In this document: positions 9,582 to 18,520 of the stretch, piece by piece
How the letters are laid out: every line of letters begins with the position of its first letter
How positions within the stretch are numbered: the stretch's first letter is position 1
NCBI RefSeq assembly: GCF_012910785.2
Contig: NZ_WTVH02000010.1
Coordinates: forward strand, 62,001 to 126,000
DNA: 64,000 bases
Source: Aromatoleum buckelii
GTDB lineage: Bacteria; Pseudomonadota; Gammaproteobacteria; Burkholderiales; Rhodocyclaceae
Direction of reading: 5' to 3'
Notes under the pieces: model-generated
The model's input: the letters and a program-made list of their open reading frames with translations, nothing else
Told to the model about the DNA's origin: nothing
Databases searched by the model: none
Position numbers and translations under genes: made by a program

Positions 9582-10388
9582 ATGACATATTGTGTCGCCA
9601 TACGGCTGGATGCAGGTCTCGTCTTCCTGTCCGACTCCCGCACCTATGCCGGCGTCGATCACATCAACACTTTCCGCAAGATGCATTTCTTCGAGCGCCA
9701 CGGCGAACGGGTGCTGGTGCTGATGACGGCGGGAAACCTGTCGATCAGCCAGTCGGTCGTCAACACGCTGCGCGAACGGATCGAGTCGGGCGGGGGGAGG
9801 AACCTGTGCAACGTGCCGACGATGTTCGAAGCGGCCAAGCACGTCGGCGACTGCCTGCGCGAAGTCCACGCGCGTGATGCCGAATCGCTGAAGGAATTCG
9901 GCGTCGATTTTTCGGCCGGGCTGCTGCTCGGTGGCCAGATACGGGGCGAGGAGCCGCGCCTGTTCCAGCTCTATGCAGCCGGCAACTTCACCGAAGCGAC
10001 CCAGGAGACGCCGTATTTCCAGATCGGCGAATCCAAGTACGGCAAGCCGATCATCGTACGCATCATCACGCACACGACATCGCTCGACGAAGCGGTCAAA
10101 TGCGCGCTCGTGTCGATGGATTCGAGCATCCGCTCGAACCTCTCGGTGGGGTTGCCGCTCGACTTGCTGGTCTATCAGCGCGACGCGCTGCGCGTCGGCC
10201 ATTACTGCGTCATCCGCGAGGACAACGCTTATTTCGCGTTGATCCGCAAGCTCTGGAGCCAACAGCTGCGCGAAGTCTTCAGTGCCCTGCCGAATCCGGA
10301 CTGGGAGAACATCCAGCTCACTGCGGAGGCACTGCGGCAGAACACCTGCAATGCGCCGCGCAGCGAAAAACGCGAAGGCGAAAGCTAA
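9582..10388 (+). CDS. Anbu-type proteasome-related peptidase
   Basis: Member of the bacterial Anbu (ancestral beta subunit) family related to HslV and proteasome beta subunits, 268 residues. The sequence starts MTYCVAIRLDAG, leaving Thr2 as the N-terminal nucleophile after Met removal, and DSRTYAGVD fits the fold. Anbu genes often sit with transglutaminase-like, alpha-E and ATP-grasp genes. None of those is next to this copy, so it is an orphan here. Physiological substrates of the family are poorly known. The ribosome site is weak (a G-rich stretch before ATG). Confidence 0.87.
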   Translation: MTYCVAIRLDAGLVFLSDSRTYAGVDHINTFRKMHFFERHGERVLVLMTAGNLSISQSVVNTLRERIESGGGRNLCNVPTMFEAAKHVGDCLREVHARDAESLKEFGVDFSAGLLLGGQIRGEEPRLFQLYAAGNFTEATQETPYFQIGESKYGKPIIVRIITHTTSLDEAVKCALVSMDSSIRSNLSVGLPLDLLVYQRDALRVGHYCVIREDNAYFALIRKLWSQQLREVFSALPNPDWENIQLTAEALRQNTCNAPRSEKREGES

Positions 10389-10390
10389 AC

Positions 10391-10422
10391 GGGGCCGGCC
10401 GCACGATCGCGCGGCCGGCCCC
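10391..10422. terminator. Hairpin between convergent genes
   Basis: Perfect 12-bp stem (GGGGCCGGCCGC with its complement) and an 8-base loop, immediately after the Anbu stop codon and before the 3' end of the oppositely directed BON gene. No T-run follows, so it may work in both directions only with help or act as an RNA stabiliser. Confidence 0.6.
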
Positions 10423-10465
10423 GCCGCCGCCCGCTAGGCTGGCGGGCGGACGGCAGAGATGCGTC

Positions 10466-11731
10466 CTACTCCTCCTTGTTCTTGCCGCGGCTCGATTCGC
10501 TCGAGCCCGACTTGCTGCTCGATGAACCGGACATGCCGGAGAAGCCGCCGGACGACGAGCCACCGCCGGACGACGAGCCGCTCTGGCCGTGCTCGCTGCC
10601 GCTCGCGCCCCGCTGCTGGCCGGACTGCGACTGCTGCGAAGACGACTGCTGCGAGGATGACTGCGACTGCGACCCGGATTGCGATTCGGACTGCACGCGG
10701 ATGCGGTTCTCGATGTCCTGCACGCCCCAGCACTCATCGACGACGTCCTCGATGCGATGGCGCATCTGGCGGCTGGGCACCGTGCCTTCCAGTTCCACGC
10801 AACCTTCCTTGACGTTGATGCTCACTTCGCTGACGTCCACCCCGGGTTCCTCGACGAGGCGCTCGCATACCATCTCGCGGATGCGTTCGTCCGAACGGGC
10901 GTAGTTCTTCGGCCCCTTGCGGCCGCGCGACGACAGCTCGGACTGGCCCCACGAGGATTGCATCGCGCCGTAACCACGGCCCGTCTGCGACGACGTCTGC
11001 GTGCCCATCATCCCCTGCTGCGGCTGCTGGCCCCAGTCCTGCTGACCAAGGCCGCTTTGCTGGCCGAAACTGCCTTGCTGCCCGTAGCTGCCTTGCTGCC
11101 CGTAGCTACCCATCCCCTGTTGGGACTGCTGGCCGTATCCGCGCTGGCCGAATCCCTGCTGCGGTTGATGCTGGCCGAAACCCTGCTGGCCGCCCTGTTG
11201 ACCATAGCCCTGTTGACCATAGCCCTGCTGGCCGTAACCTTGCTGGCCGAATCCCTGTTCGTGCTGCTGGCCCCAGCCCTGCTGGCCGAAACCCTGCTGC
11301 GGCTGATGCTGACCATAGCCCTGCTGGCCAAACCCCTGTTCGTGTTGCCGGCCCCAGCCCTGCTGTCCGCCGTAACCCTGCTCGTGCTGCTGGCCGTAGC
11401 CTTGCTGCCCGAACCCCTGTTCATGCTGTCGGCCCCAGCTCTGCTGGCCGAAGCCCTGCTGCGGCTGCTGCTGACCGTAGCCCTGCTGGCCGTAACCCTG
11501 GTCATACTGCTGGCCATAGCCCTGCTGCCCGTAACCTTGCTGTCCGTAGCCTTGCTGATGCTGACCGTAGCCTTGCTGGCCGAATCCTTGCTGCGGCTGC
11601 TGGTGCCCCCAGCCCTGCTGGCCGATCCCTTGTTGAGACTGGCGACCGCCCTGCTGGCCGTATTCCTCTTCTTCGTAGTCATGCTGTCCGTAGCTCTGCT
11701 CACGCTGGCCTTTCTGACGCTGCGATTTCAT
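10466..11731 (-). CDS. BON-domain protein with long GYGQQ-repeat low-complexity region
   Basis: 421 residues starting MKSQRQKGQ behind a strong GAGGAG site; the longer upstream start lacks one. Residues about 15-270 are almost only G, Q, Y, F, H and W arranged as GYGQQ, GFGQQ and GWGQQ units. Residues about 295-365 form one BON domain ([19 protein letters not shown]), a small fold seen in envelope and osmotic-stress proteins. The last 60 residues are Ser/Gly/Gln-rich. No signal peptide or membrane helix is seen, so it is probably cytoplasmic. The aromatic-spaced Q/G composition resembles prion-like domains of eukaryotic FUS-family proteins, so condensation is a reasonable guess but unproved. 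Confidence 0.85.
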   Translation of the reverse strand: MKSQRQKGQREQSYGQHDYEEEEYGQQGGRQSQQGIGQQGWGHQQPQQGFGQQGYGQHQQGYGQQGYGQQGYGQQYDQGYGQQGYGQQQPQQGFGQQSWGRQHEQGFGQQGYGQQHEQGYGGQQGWGRQHEQGFGQQGYGQHQPQQGFGQQGWGQQHEQGFGQQGYGQQGYGQQGYGQQGGQQGFGQHQPQQGFGQRGYGQQSQQGMGSYGQQGSYGQQGSFGQQSGLGQQDWGQQPQQGMMGTQTSSQTGRGYGAMQSSWGQSELSSRGRKGPKNYARSDERIREMVCERLVEEPGVDVSEVSINVKEGCVELEGTVPSRQMRHRIEDVVDECWGVQDIENRIRVQSESQSGSQSQSSSQQSSSQQSQSGQQRGASGSEHGQSGSSSGGGSSSGGFSGMSGSSSSKSGSSESSRGKNKEE

Positions 11732-12025
11732 GTTCTGTCTCCTCAGGTGGCGACAACAAACCGGGTTTCGAGACACCCCGGCGGAAAAGGGACGGCTCCG
11801 GCCGCCCATCGATTTCCTCCCCATCCTGAGCAATAGGCGTGCCCCGGGTGGCCAGCAGAGGCGCGCGCTGGGTGAAGGGTTGGCTTCCAGGGATGCAAGG
11901 TGTCGGCGCTCGCCGCCGAGGCAGGATCAGCCGACGGGGACCTGCTGAGGATCTGCACGAGGCCGGCCGAGTTGTGTGCGTCAAGTTGTGCAAATTGGGT
12001 GAGCACGACATGGTTGATGTCATTT
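11732..12025. other. Intergenic region between BON gene and IS256 transposase
   Basis: About 300 bases with no supportable gene; short open frames here lack ribosome sites and protein-like composition. It must contain the leftward promoter of the BON gene. Its right part borders the transposase element, whose exact end could not be fixed. Confidence 0.4.
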
Positions 12026-12072
12026 CGCTTTCAGCGCCGCACAGGGCGTAGCCCGAAGCGGCGCTGAAAGCG
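12026..12072. repeat. 15-bp inverted repeat next to transposase 3' end
   Basis: Perfect arms CGCTTTCAGCGCCGC (12026-12040) and its complement (12058-12072). The 17-base loop contains a smaller GGGC-GTA-GCCC hairpin. It lies just beyond the transposase stop and may be its terminator or part of the element's end. Confidence 0.7.
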
Positions 12073-12082
12073 GGTGGCGGCC

Positions 12083-13279
12083 TCACGCGGCCAGCCGCAG
12101 GGCCTCCTTCTTCTGCTCGGCGAGCAGGGTCATGTTCAGGTAGCGGTTGTCCTCGAGCCAGCTCTCGTGCGTTTCGACGCACAGCGCGCGGATCAGTCGC
12201 AGGCACGAATCGGTATTGGGGAAGATGCGCACGACATGGGTGCGTCGTTTGATCTCCTCGTTGAGCCGTTCGAGCATGTTGGTGCTCTTCATGTGCTTGT
12301 GATGCTGGCGCGGCAGCCGGTAGAAGGTCAGCGTCTCGCCGATGTTCGACTCGGCCCAGTCGACGAGCTTCGGATACTTTGCCTGCCACTTCGTGATCCA
12401 CGCGGCCAGGTCGCGGTGGGCCTCCTGGATGTCGCGCCGGTCGTAGATCCAGCGCAGCTCCTGCAGACAGTCGTCGTCAGCCTTGCGCGGCAGGTAATCA
12501 AGGGCGTTCCTCAGGAAGTGGACGTAGCAGCGCTGCCAGACCGCCTCGCTCAACACTTCGGAAATGGCCTTCTTGAGCCCTGCGTGATCGTCCGAGACGA
12601 CGAACTCGACCCCCGCGAGGCCCCGCTCCTTGAGCCGCAGCAGAAAGTCCTTCCAACTGCTCTGGCTCTCGCGGTGGGCGAGCTCGACCGCGAGCACCTG
12701 GCGGTGCCCCTCCCAATTGATGCCGATCGCGATCAGCACCGCTTGCGCGCGAATCACGCCGTCTTCGCGGATTTTCTCGTAGCGGGCATCGAGGATCAGA
12801 TAGGGGTACGCTTCGTCCAGCTGCCGCGCGGCAAAGCGCGCCAGCGCCTCGTCCAGGCTCTTGTTGATCGCCGAGATGGCCGAGGCCGAGAAGCTGTGCC
12901 CGCACAGCTCTTCGGTGATCATTTTGACCTTGCGCGTCGACACCCCCTGCACGTACATCTCGGCGAGCGCCGCGACCAGCGCCTTCTCGCTGCGCGCATA
13001 GCGCTCGAACAGCGCGGTGGAAAACTCGCCGTTACGGTCACGTGGCACGCGCAGCTCCAGTTTTCCGATGCGCGTCACCAAGCCACGACTGTAGTAGCCG
13101 GCCCGGTAGCCCTGACGGCGGTCGGTGCGCTCGCCCGGCGCCGCTCCCAGCAACTCGGTCATCTCGCCTTCCAGGACCTCCTGCAGCGCCTGCTTCATCA
13201 GCGCCTTCATCAGCTCCGGATCCGACGCCACCAATGCTTCCACTGTCGCGCCCTTCGAACTACGCTTGATCGTGGTCAT
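12083..13279 (-). CDS. IS256-family transposase (first copy)
   Basis: 398 residues from MTTIKRSSKG; the start is chosen because GGAGAGGG lies just upstream, unlike the longer upstream ATG. The mutator-type DDE residues are in place: Asp in LILDARYEKIRED, Asp in VVSDDHAG and Glu in ERLNEEIKRR. The gene looks intact. The element's terminal repeats could not be fixed: an imperfect match (GGTTGATGTC near 12012 and GGTTGATTGTC on the other strand near 13323) has no matching flanking duplication. It is clearly a different element from the one at 18468, with low similarity between the two proteins. Confidence 0.93.
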   Translation of the reverse strand: MTTIKRSSKGATVEALVASDPELMKALMKQALQEVLEGEMTELLGAAPGERTDRRQGYRAGYYSRGLVTRIGKLELRVPRDRNGEFSTALFERYARSEKALVAALAEMYVQGVSTRKVKMITEELCGHSFSASAISAINKSLDEALARFAARQLDEAYPYLILDARYEKIREDGVIRAQAVLIAIGINWEGHRQVLAVELAHRESQSSWKDFLLRLKERGLAGVEFVVSDDHAGLKKAISEVLSEAVWQRCYVHFLRNALDYLPRKADDDCLQELRWIYDRRDIQEAHRDLAAWITKWQAKYPKLVDWAESNIGETLTFYRLPRQHHKHMKSTNMLERLNEEIKRRTHVVRIFPNTDSCLRLIRALCVETHESWLEDNRYLNMTLLAEQKKEALRLAA

Positions 13280-13537
13280 GGCTGCCCTCTCCACGGGGTT
13301 AAAGGTCGATCCGACAATCAACCTTAGCCATGGCCACCCGCGCCTTCCAGCCGAAGGCGCTTCTGCACACTTCTCAGCACACTACCGCCGGCCGCGCAAA
13401 CGGGGCAGCAGCGGTCAGGAAAAAGTTACACGGACTTGTAAGTTTTCTGCCGGCTGCGCGCCGCCGCGCAGCGCGACCTGTTCGTCGAATTCAGCAGACG
13501 GCGCGACGACGAGGCGATGACAGCGTTCTACCAGCGA

Positions 13538-14809
13538 TCAGCCCAGCAGCGCGCGGAGGTGGTTCGGCAGTGCGAACTGCGCGCAATGGACTGCGCCGTT
13601 GTAGTGCTGCAGCGCGCCGATGCGGCGTTCGGCGACGCGGCGGTCGATTTCCGCGGCGGGTAGCGCGGCCGGGTCGAGGGTGTCGGAAGCGGTCGCGAAA
13701 CCCCACAGCGTGCCGTACAGCGGGACATAGAGGAAATACGGGCGGACGATCGCAAACACCTTGCGCAGCCGCGCGACGAGCGCTCGCACGCGCTCCGGCT
13801 GGAAGGCCGGGGCGCCGATGTGCAGGCTGACTGCGCCGCCCGGGGCGAGCAGCGCGTGGCAACCGCGAAAAAAGTCTTCCGAATACAGCGATTCGGCAGG
13901 ACCGACCGGGTCGGTCAGGTCGAGCACGATCAGGTCGAAGCGCTCGGTGGCGGCCGGGGCTTGCTCCATGACATAACGGAAGCCGTCGCCGATGCGCAGC
14001 TCGACGCGCGGGTCGTCGAGGGCGCCGTGGTGGACCGCTTGCAGGTGCTCGCGCGCGATCTCGATCACTTTCTCGTCGAGCTCGGCGATGACGATTTTCA
14101 CCATCGTCGGCTGCTTCAGCAGCTCTTCGGCCGAGCCGCCGTCGCCGCCGCCGAGGATCAGCGCCCGTGCCGGCGCCGGATGCGCGATGGCCGGCACCTG
14201 GATCAGGTTCTCGTGGTAATGGAACTCGTCGCGCTCGGACGTCATGAAGCAGCCGTCGAGCCGGAACAGGCGGCCGAACTGCGGGGTTTCCCAGACCTCG
14301 TAGTCCTGATAGCGGGAGCGGCCTTTTTCGATCAGTTTTCCGCCGCGCGTGAAATAGCCGGCGTTGTCGTTGAGCTGCTCGAAAATCACGCCTTCGACAG
14401 CGGGGAGCGCCATCGGGCCGATTTCGGCTTTCTCCGGCAGGTGGCCGCGGACGACTTCGTGCGCGACGATCTGCGCCGGCCGCAGCGCGTCGATGACTGC
14501 GCGATACACCACGCGCGCGCGATCGCCGTTGTCGCGCGAAAAGTTGCAGACGTATACGTCGAGCGTCACGCCGCCCGACTCCGGCCAGGTGTGGATCGCG
14601 AGATGGGATTCGGCCAGCACGACCGTCCCGGTCACGCCAGCCGCTGCTCCGCTTTCGTCGCGAAACTGATAGAAATAGGAGCCGAGCGGCGTCAACCCGG
14701 CCTCCCGGCATTGCGTCACGCACAGGGTTTCGAGCGCTTCGCGCTCGGTCAGCGCGGCGGCGGTGGCACCGCAGCGGTACAGGTCGGCAATCAGGTGCAG
14801 TCCGTTCAT
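13538..14809 (-). CDS. Fused S-adenosylmethionine decarboxylase / spermidine synthase
   Basis: Bifunctional polyamine enzyme, 423 residues. Residues 1-130 are a bacterial SpeD: ESHLAIHTWPE at 67-77, where Ser68 would become the pyruvoyl group after self-cleavage. Residues about 135-423 are SpeE: GGGDGG at 220-225, DLIVLDLTDP and a C-terminal aminopropyltransferase fold. Decarboxylated SAM made by the first half would be used by the second. Such SpeD-SpeE fusions have been reported in some bacteria (work of the Hanfrey group). Self-cleavage after Glu67 would release the short beta chain and leave the SpeE half attached to the alpha chain. The upstream region 14810-14890 is AT-rich and probably holds its promoter. 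Confidence 0.9.
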   Translation of the reverse strand: MNGLHLIADLYRCGATAAALTEREALETLCVTQCREAGLTPLGSYFYQFRDESGAAAGVTGTVVLAESHLAIHTWPESGGVTLDVYVCNFSRDNGDRARVVYRAVIDALRPAQIVAHEVVRGHLPEKAEIGPMALPAVEGVIFEQLNDNAGYFTRGGKLIEKGRSRYQDYEVWETPQFGRLFRLDGCFMTSERDEFHYHENLIQVPAIAHPAPARALILGGGDGGSAEELLKQPTMVKIVIAELDEKVIEIAREHLQAVHHGALDDPRVELRIGDGFRYVMEQAPAATERFDLIVLDLTDPVGPAESLYSEDFFRGCHALLAPGGAVSLHIGAPAFQPERVRALVARLRKVFAIVRPYFLYVPLYGTLWGFATASDTLDPAALPAAEIDRRVAERRIGALQHYNGAVHCAQFALPNHLRALLG

Positions 14810-14954
14810 CGGTCGTTCGATATCTCGCCAGAATTTTGGATGAATGACGAAATATTAGCATGCACCAAGTATTTAATATTCCTGCAAAAATGATCCTCGC
14901 CGGCAGCATGCGGCCGGTTCGCCCGGTCTGCCGGGCCGCTACTCGATGCGCGTG

Positions 14955-16085
14955 CTACTTGGGGGCCAGCTTGTCGATGCCGCCCTGCAGCAGCCGGCGC
15001 ACCACCTGCGCGTGGTGTGTCGATTCCCGCTCGCGGTCGCGGAAGTGCTGCACGAACCCGGTGAACTGTTGCTGTTCGACGCGTTCGGCCATCCGCGCGT
15101 TGAGCGTCGCGCGCTCCTCGAGGGCGCGCACTGCGACCCACAACGCCTCCTCGATCGCCTCGTCCTGTTCCGTGAGCAGCGATTCGAGCGTATAGGCGTG
15201 GCCGACGCGGCAGCGGAAGCGGATCAGAGTGTCGTCGCGGATTTCCCACAACGCCCCGTGACACTCGGGGCAGACGTAGGGCGCGGGTGAGGCGATCCGG
15301 CGCAACAACTCCTCGCTGTTGGCGCTGCCTTCGGCGATCTTCGCTTCGACGGCATCGATCTCCGTCGTCGTCATGTTCGTTTTTGCGTTCTCCGTCTTCG
15401 CCATGTTCGTCTGCCGTGATTGCGGATTCGAAACAGCGGAGGGCCCGGAATGCAGGTCCGGTTGCGGCCCCCGGGTCGGCGCACCCACTTCGGCGGCCGC
15501 CGGCAGGGGCTTTGCCAAGCTCACCAGCACGCGCGGGATCTCGTGCAGCGGCACGCAATGGTCGATCTCGGTCTGGCGCAGCGCGCTCTGCGGCATCGAC
15601 GGGAAAAGTGCGTCGCGCGGATCCTGAACAACTGTCGTGCCGCCGCGCAGCTTGATCGACCTCAGCCCGGCTGCGCCGTCGTACAGGTTGCCGGTGAGGA
15701 CGACGCCGATGACTGCCGGGCCATAGGCGATCGCCGCGCTGCGGAACAGCGGATCGATCGCCGGCCGCACGTTGTTCTCGCGCGGGCCTCGCGACATGCG
15801 CACCTGGTCCGGCTCGACCAGCAGGTGGAAATCCGGTGGCGCCACGTAGATGCGTCCGGAGTGGATCGGCTCGCCGTCGACAGCGCGGTTCGCCGGCAGC
15901 GGGCCGGCACGCGACAGGATGTCCGGCAGCACCGAAGGGCTGTCGCGGGACAAGTGCAGGACGACGAAGACGGCGGCCGGAAAATTCTCCGGCAGCGCGC
16001 CCGTGAGGCTGCGCAGCGCCTCGACCCCTCCGGCCGAAGCACCGATGACGATCACGCGAAAAGGCGAAGAGTTCGTGCTGGACAT
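14955..16085 (-). CDS. CheB-type methylesterase-like protein with C-terminal Cys-rich domain
   Basis: 376 residues without a receiver domain. The N-terminal half is a CheB methylesterase fold with the Ser in GASAGG (Ser17), a His in VLHLSRDSP and the Asp in LTGNLYDGAAG. The C-terminal 130 residues carry CPECHG and a later CRVGH, a likely metal-binding ribbon followed by helices. Third gene of a leftward signalling operon. Proteins of this type occur with CheB-CheR-PAS hubs rather than with classical chemotaxis clusters, so it may act outside chemotaxis. Substrate unknown. Confidence 0.85.
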   Translation of the reverse strand: MSSTNSSPFRVIVIGASAGGVEALRSLTGALPENFPAAVFVVLHLSRDSPSVLPDILSRAGPLPANRAVDGEPIHSGRIYVAPPDFHLLVEPDQVRMSRGPRENNVRPAIDPLFRSAAIAYGPAVIGVVLTGNLYDGAAGLRSIKLRGGTTVVQDPRDALFPSMPQSALRQTEIDHCVPLHEIPRVLVSLAKPLPAAAEVGAPTRGPQPDLHSGPSAVSNPQSRQTNMAKTENAKTNMTTTEIDAVEAKIAEGSANSEELLRRIASPAPYVCPECHGALWEIRDDTLIRFRCRVGHAYTLESLLTEQDEAIEEALWVAVRALEERATLNARMAERVEQQQFTGFVQHFRDRERESTHHAQVVRRLLQGGIDKLAPK

Positions 16086-16125
16086 GCTCTGGCTCGGTGG
16101 CGGTGGCCGGCGGTGCCGGCGCCGG

Positions 16126-18348
16126 CTAGCCGGCGCGCAGCAGTTGGGCGAGTTTCTCTGGCGATACAGGCTTGCTGAAGAAGTGCCCCTGGAATTCGTC
16201 ACAGCACTGCGCTTGCAAGAAGCTCGCCTGCTGCGCGGTCTCGACGCCTTCGGCAATCACGCGCATGTTCAGGTTCTTCGCCAGCCCGATGATCGCGCCG
16301 GTGATCGCGCCCGCGTCGCCGCCGTCAGTGAGGTCGCGCACGAAGGACTGGTCGATCTTCAGTTTGCTGATCGGGAAGCTGCGCAGATAGCTCAACGACG
16401 AGTAGCCGGTGCCGAAGTCGTCGACCGCCATCCGCACTCCCATTTCCTGGAGCTCGCTCATCAGGCCGGAGGTCGCGACGTGATCGTGCATCAGCACGCT
16501 TTCGGTCAGCTCGAGCTCCAGTGTGCCGGGCTCGATGTGGCTCACGGCGAGCAGCCGACGGATCAGCTCGAGAAGGTTCTTCTGCGAGAACTGCAGCGCC
16601 GAGATGTTCACCGATACCGTGATCTTCTTCAATCCGGCCTCGCGCCACGCACGCACCTGCTGGCACGCGCGTTCGAGCACCCAAGCGCCGATCGGCACGA
16701 TCAGCCCGGTTTCCTCGGCGACCGGAATGAACTCTGCCGGCGTGACGAGGCCGCGTTGAGGGTGTTGCCAGCGCAGCAGCGCTTCCGCGCCGACGATGTC
16801 GCCGCTGGCATCGAACTGCGGCTGGAACACGAGCCTGAACTCGTCGCGTTCGATCGCCCGGCGCAAGTCGTTTTCGAGGGCGAGCCGCTCGAGCGCATGC
16901 GCGTTCATGTCGGCAGTGAAGAATTGGAACTGGTTGCGCCCGCTCGCTTTCGAGCGGTACATCGCGATGTCGGCGTTGCGGACCAACGTGTCCGGGTCCA
17001 TCGCGTCGTCGGGAAACACGCTGATGCCGATGCTGAACGACACGTTCAGCACGTAGCCGTTGACCGGGATGCTCTGTTCCATCGCCTCGATGATTTTCCC
17101 GGCGACATGCGCCGCCTGCTCGGCCGAGTCGATGTGCGGCAGCATCACGATGAATTCGTCGCCGCCGCGGCGTGCCACCGTGTCGTCCTCGCGCACGCTG
17201 CCCTTCAGACGCTGGGCGACTTCCTGCAGCAGGTGGTCGCCGACGAGGTGGCCGAGCGAATCGTTGATCGTCTTGAAGCGGTCGAGGTCGAGGAACAGCA
17301 CCGCCGCGCGCGTCCCTTCGCGGGCGGCGTGGGCGAGGGCCTGCTGCATGCGGTCCTGCAGCAGCGCGCGGTTCGGCAGCAGCGTCAGCGGGTCGTAATG
17401 GGCGAGGAACTGGATGCGCGACGCGGCCGCCCGCTGGTCGGTGATCTCGGCGTAGATCGCGATGCAGTTCTCGATGTCGCCGGCCTCGTTGCGCACCGCG
17501 TGGATCGTCAGCCATTCGTTGTAGATCTCGCCGTTCTTGCGGCGGTTGCTGACTTCCCCGCTCCACGAGCCGTTGCGTTCGATCGCACTCCACATCTCGC
17601 GGTAGAAGTCACGATCATGGCGGCCCGAGGCGAGCAGTTTCGGGTTGCGGCCGAGCACTTCGTCGGGCGAGTAGCCGGTGGCTGCGGTGAAGGCGCGATT
17701 GACCGACACGATGCGGTTGAGGCTGTCGGTGATCATGATCGCGTCGGTGCTGCGCTCGAACACCTGGGCGATCAGGTTGAGGCGGTCTTCTTCGCGCTTG
17801 CGGTCGCTGAGGTCGACGAGCGCAGTGCGGTACAGGCGCCCGCTGCCATACTGCGTAAAAGCGATGCTCTCGAGCCGCACGTGGCGGATCGGGCTCTCGC
17901 GAGCGGGCGACGTGCGCAGCGGCAGGTGGTCGAACACCCGTCCCGGCTCGGACAGCACGCGGCGCAGGTGACCGAACAGCCGCGCCGTCGCGCCGTTCGG
18001 CACCCAGCCGCTCAACGGCATGCCGATCACCTGCGCGCGGTCCTGCCCGAGGAGGCGCGCGCCGGTCAGGTTGATCTCGACGATCACGCCGTGCTCGTCG
18101 AGCGTCATATAGCCGACCGGGGCGAAATCGTAGAGGTCGCTGTAGCGGTCGCGGGCGTCCTCGAGCGCCCGCCGCGCTTCGATGAGTTCGTTGTTCTGCG
18201 CTTCCAGCTCGATCTGGTGCACGCGCAGCTCCTCGACGAGGGAAGAGGTGTCCGGGGCAGCTCGCAGCGCGCCGAGACGCGCTTCGAGCTCGCGGATGCG
18301 CGCGATCAGTTCATCCCTGGATTTGCCATCCTCGCCATACCCGTCCAT
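16126..18348 (-). CDS. PAS-PAS-GGDEF-EAL cyclic-di-GMP protein
   Basis: 740 residues: coiled coil (residues 1-65), two PAS regions (about 66-190 and 190-315), GGDEF (intact RRGGDEF near residue 393) and EAL (GAEALLRW near 521, DDFGTGYSSLSYL near 641). Both catalytic signatures look complete, so it could make and degrade c-di-GMP. No membrane helices. It starts two bases after the original stop of the upstream CheB-CheR-PAS gene, so the two were co-transcribed and coupled. The IS insertion in that upstream gene probably changes its expression. Confidence 0.92.
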   Translation of the reverse strand: MDGYGEDGKSRDELIARIRELEARLGALRAAPDTSSLVEELRVHQIELEAQNNELIEARRALEDARDRYSDLYDFAPVGYMTLDEHGVIVEINLTGARLLGQDRAQVIGMPLSGWVPNGATARLFGHLRRVLSEPGRVFDHLPLRTSPARESPIRHVRLESIAFTQYGSGRLYRTALVDLSDRKREEDRLNLIAQVFERSTDAIMITDSLNRIVSVNRAFTAATGYSPDEVLGRNPKLLASGRHDRDFYREMWSAIERNGSWSGEVSNRRKNGEIYNEWLTIHAVRNEAGDIENCIAIYAEITDQRAAASRIQFLAHYDPLTLLPNRALLQDRMQQALAHAAREGTRAAVLFLDLDRFKTINDSLGHLVGDHLLQEVAQRLKGSVREDDTVARRGGDEFIVMLPHIDSAEQAAHVAGKIIEAMEQSIPVNGYVLNVSFSIGISVFPDDAMDPDTLVRNADIAMYRSKASGRNQFQFFTADMNAHALERLALENDLRRAIERDEFRLVFQPQFDASGDIVGAEALLRWQHPQRGLVTPAEFIPVAEETGLIVPIGAWVLERACQQVRAWREAGLKKITVSVNISALQFSQKNLLELIRRLLAVSHIEPGTLELELTESVLMHDHVATSGLMSELQEMGVRMAVDDFGTGYSSLSYLRSFPISKLKIDQSFVRDLTDGGDAGAITGAIIGLAKNLNMRVIAEGVETAQQASFLQAQCCDEFQGHFFSKPVSPEKLAQLLRAG

Positions 18349-18520
18349 GGCTACTCCTTGTCTCGCGCGACGCCGTTGTCATCGGTGCCTGCCTCGATCT
18401 GCATCAGCGCGAGAAACGGCGGGCCGGCTGCTGCATCGATCGGCCGGCCGCTGATGCGCAGGCTTCGGAGCCTGTCAGAAATTTTGTGTGTGAGGCATAA
18501 CATGTCAGCAAGGAGCATGT

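Noticed and set aside
10679-11836. Leu/Ala-rich open frame opposite the GYGQQ gene
   Set aside because: The hydrophobic repeats are the antisense of CAG- and CCG-rich repeat codons. The minus-strand protein has a BON domain and a strong ribosome site.
12012-13323. Terminal inverted repeats for the first IS256-type gene
   Set aside because: The only candidate pair needs a gap, matches poorly after 10 bases and has no flanking duplication, so the element's ends were left open.
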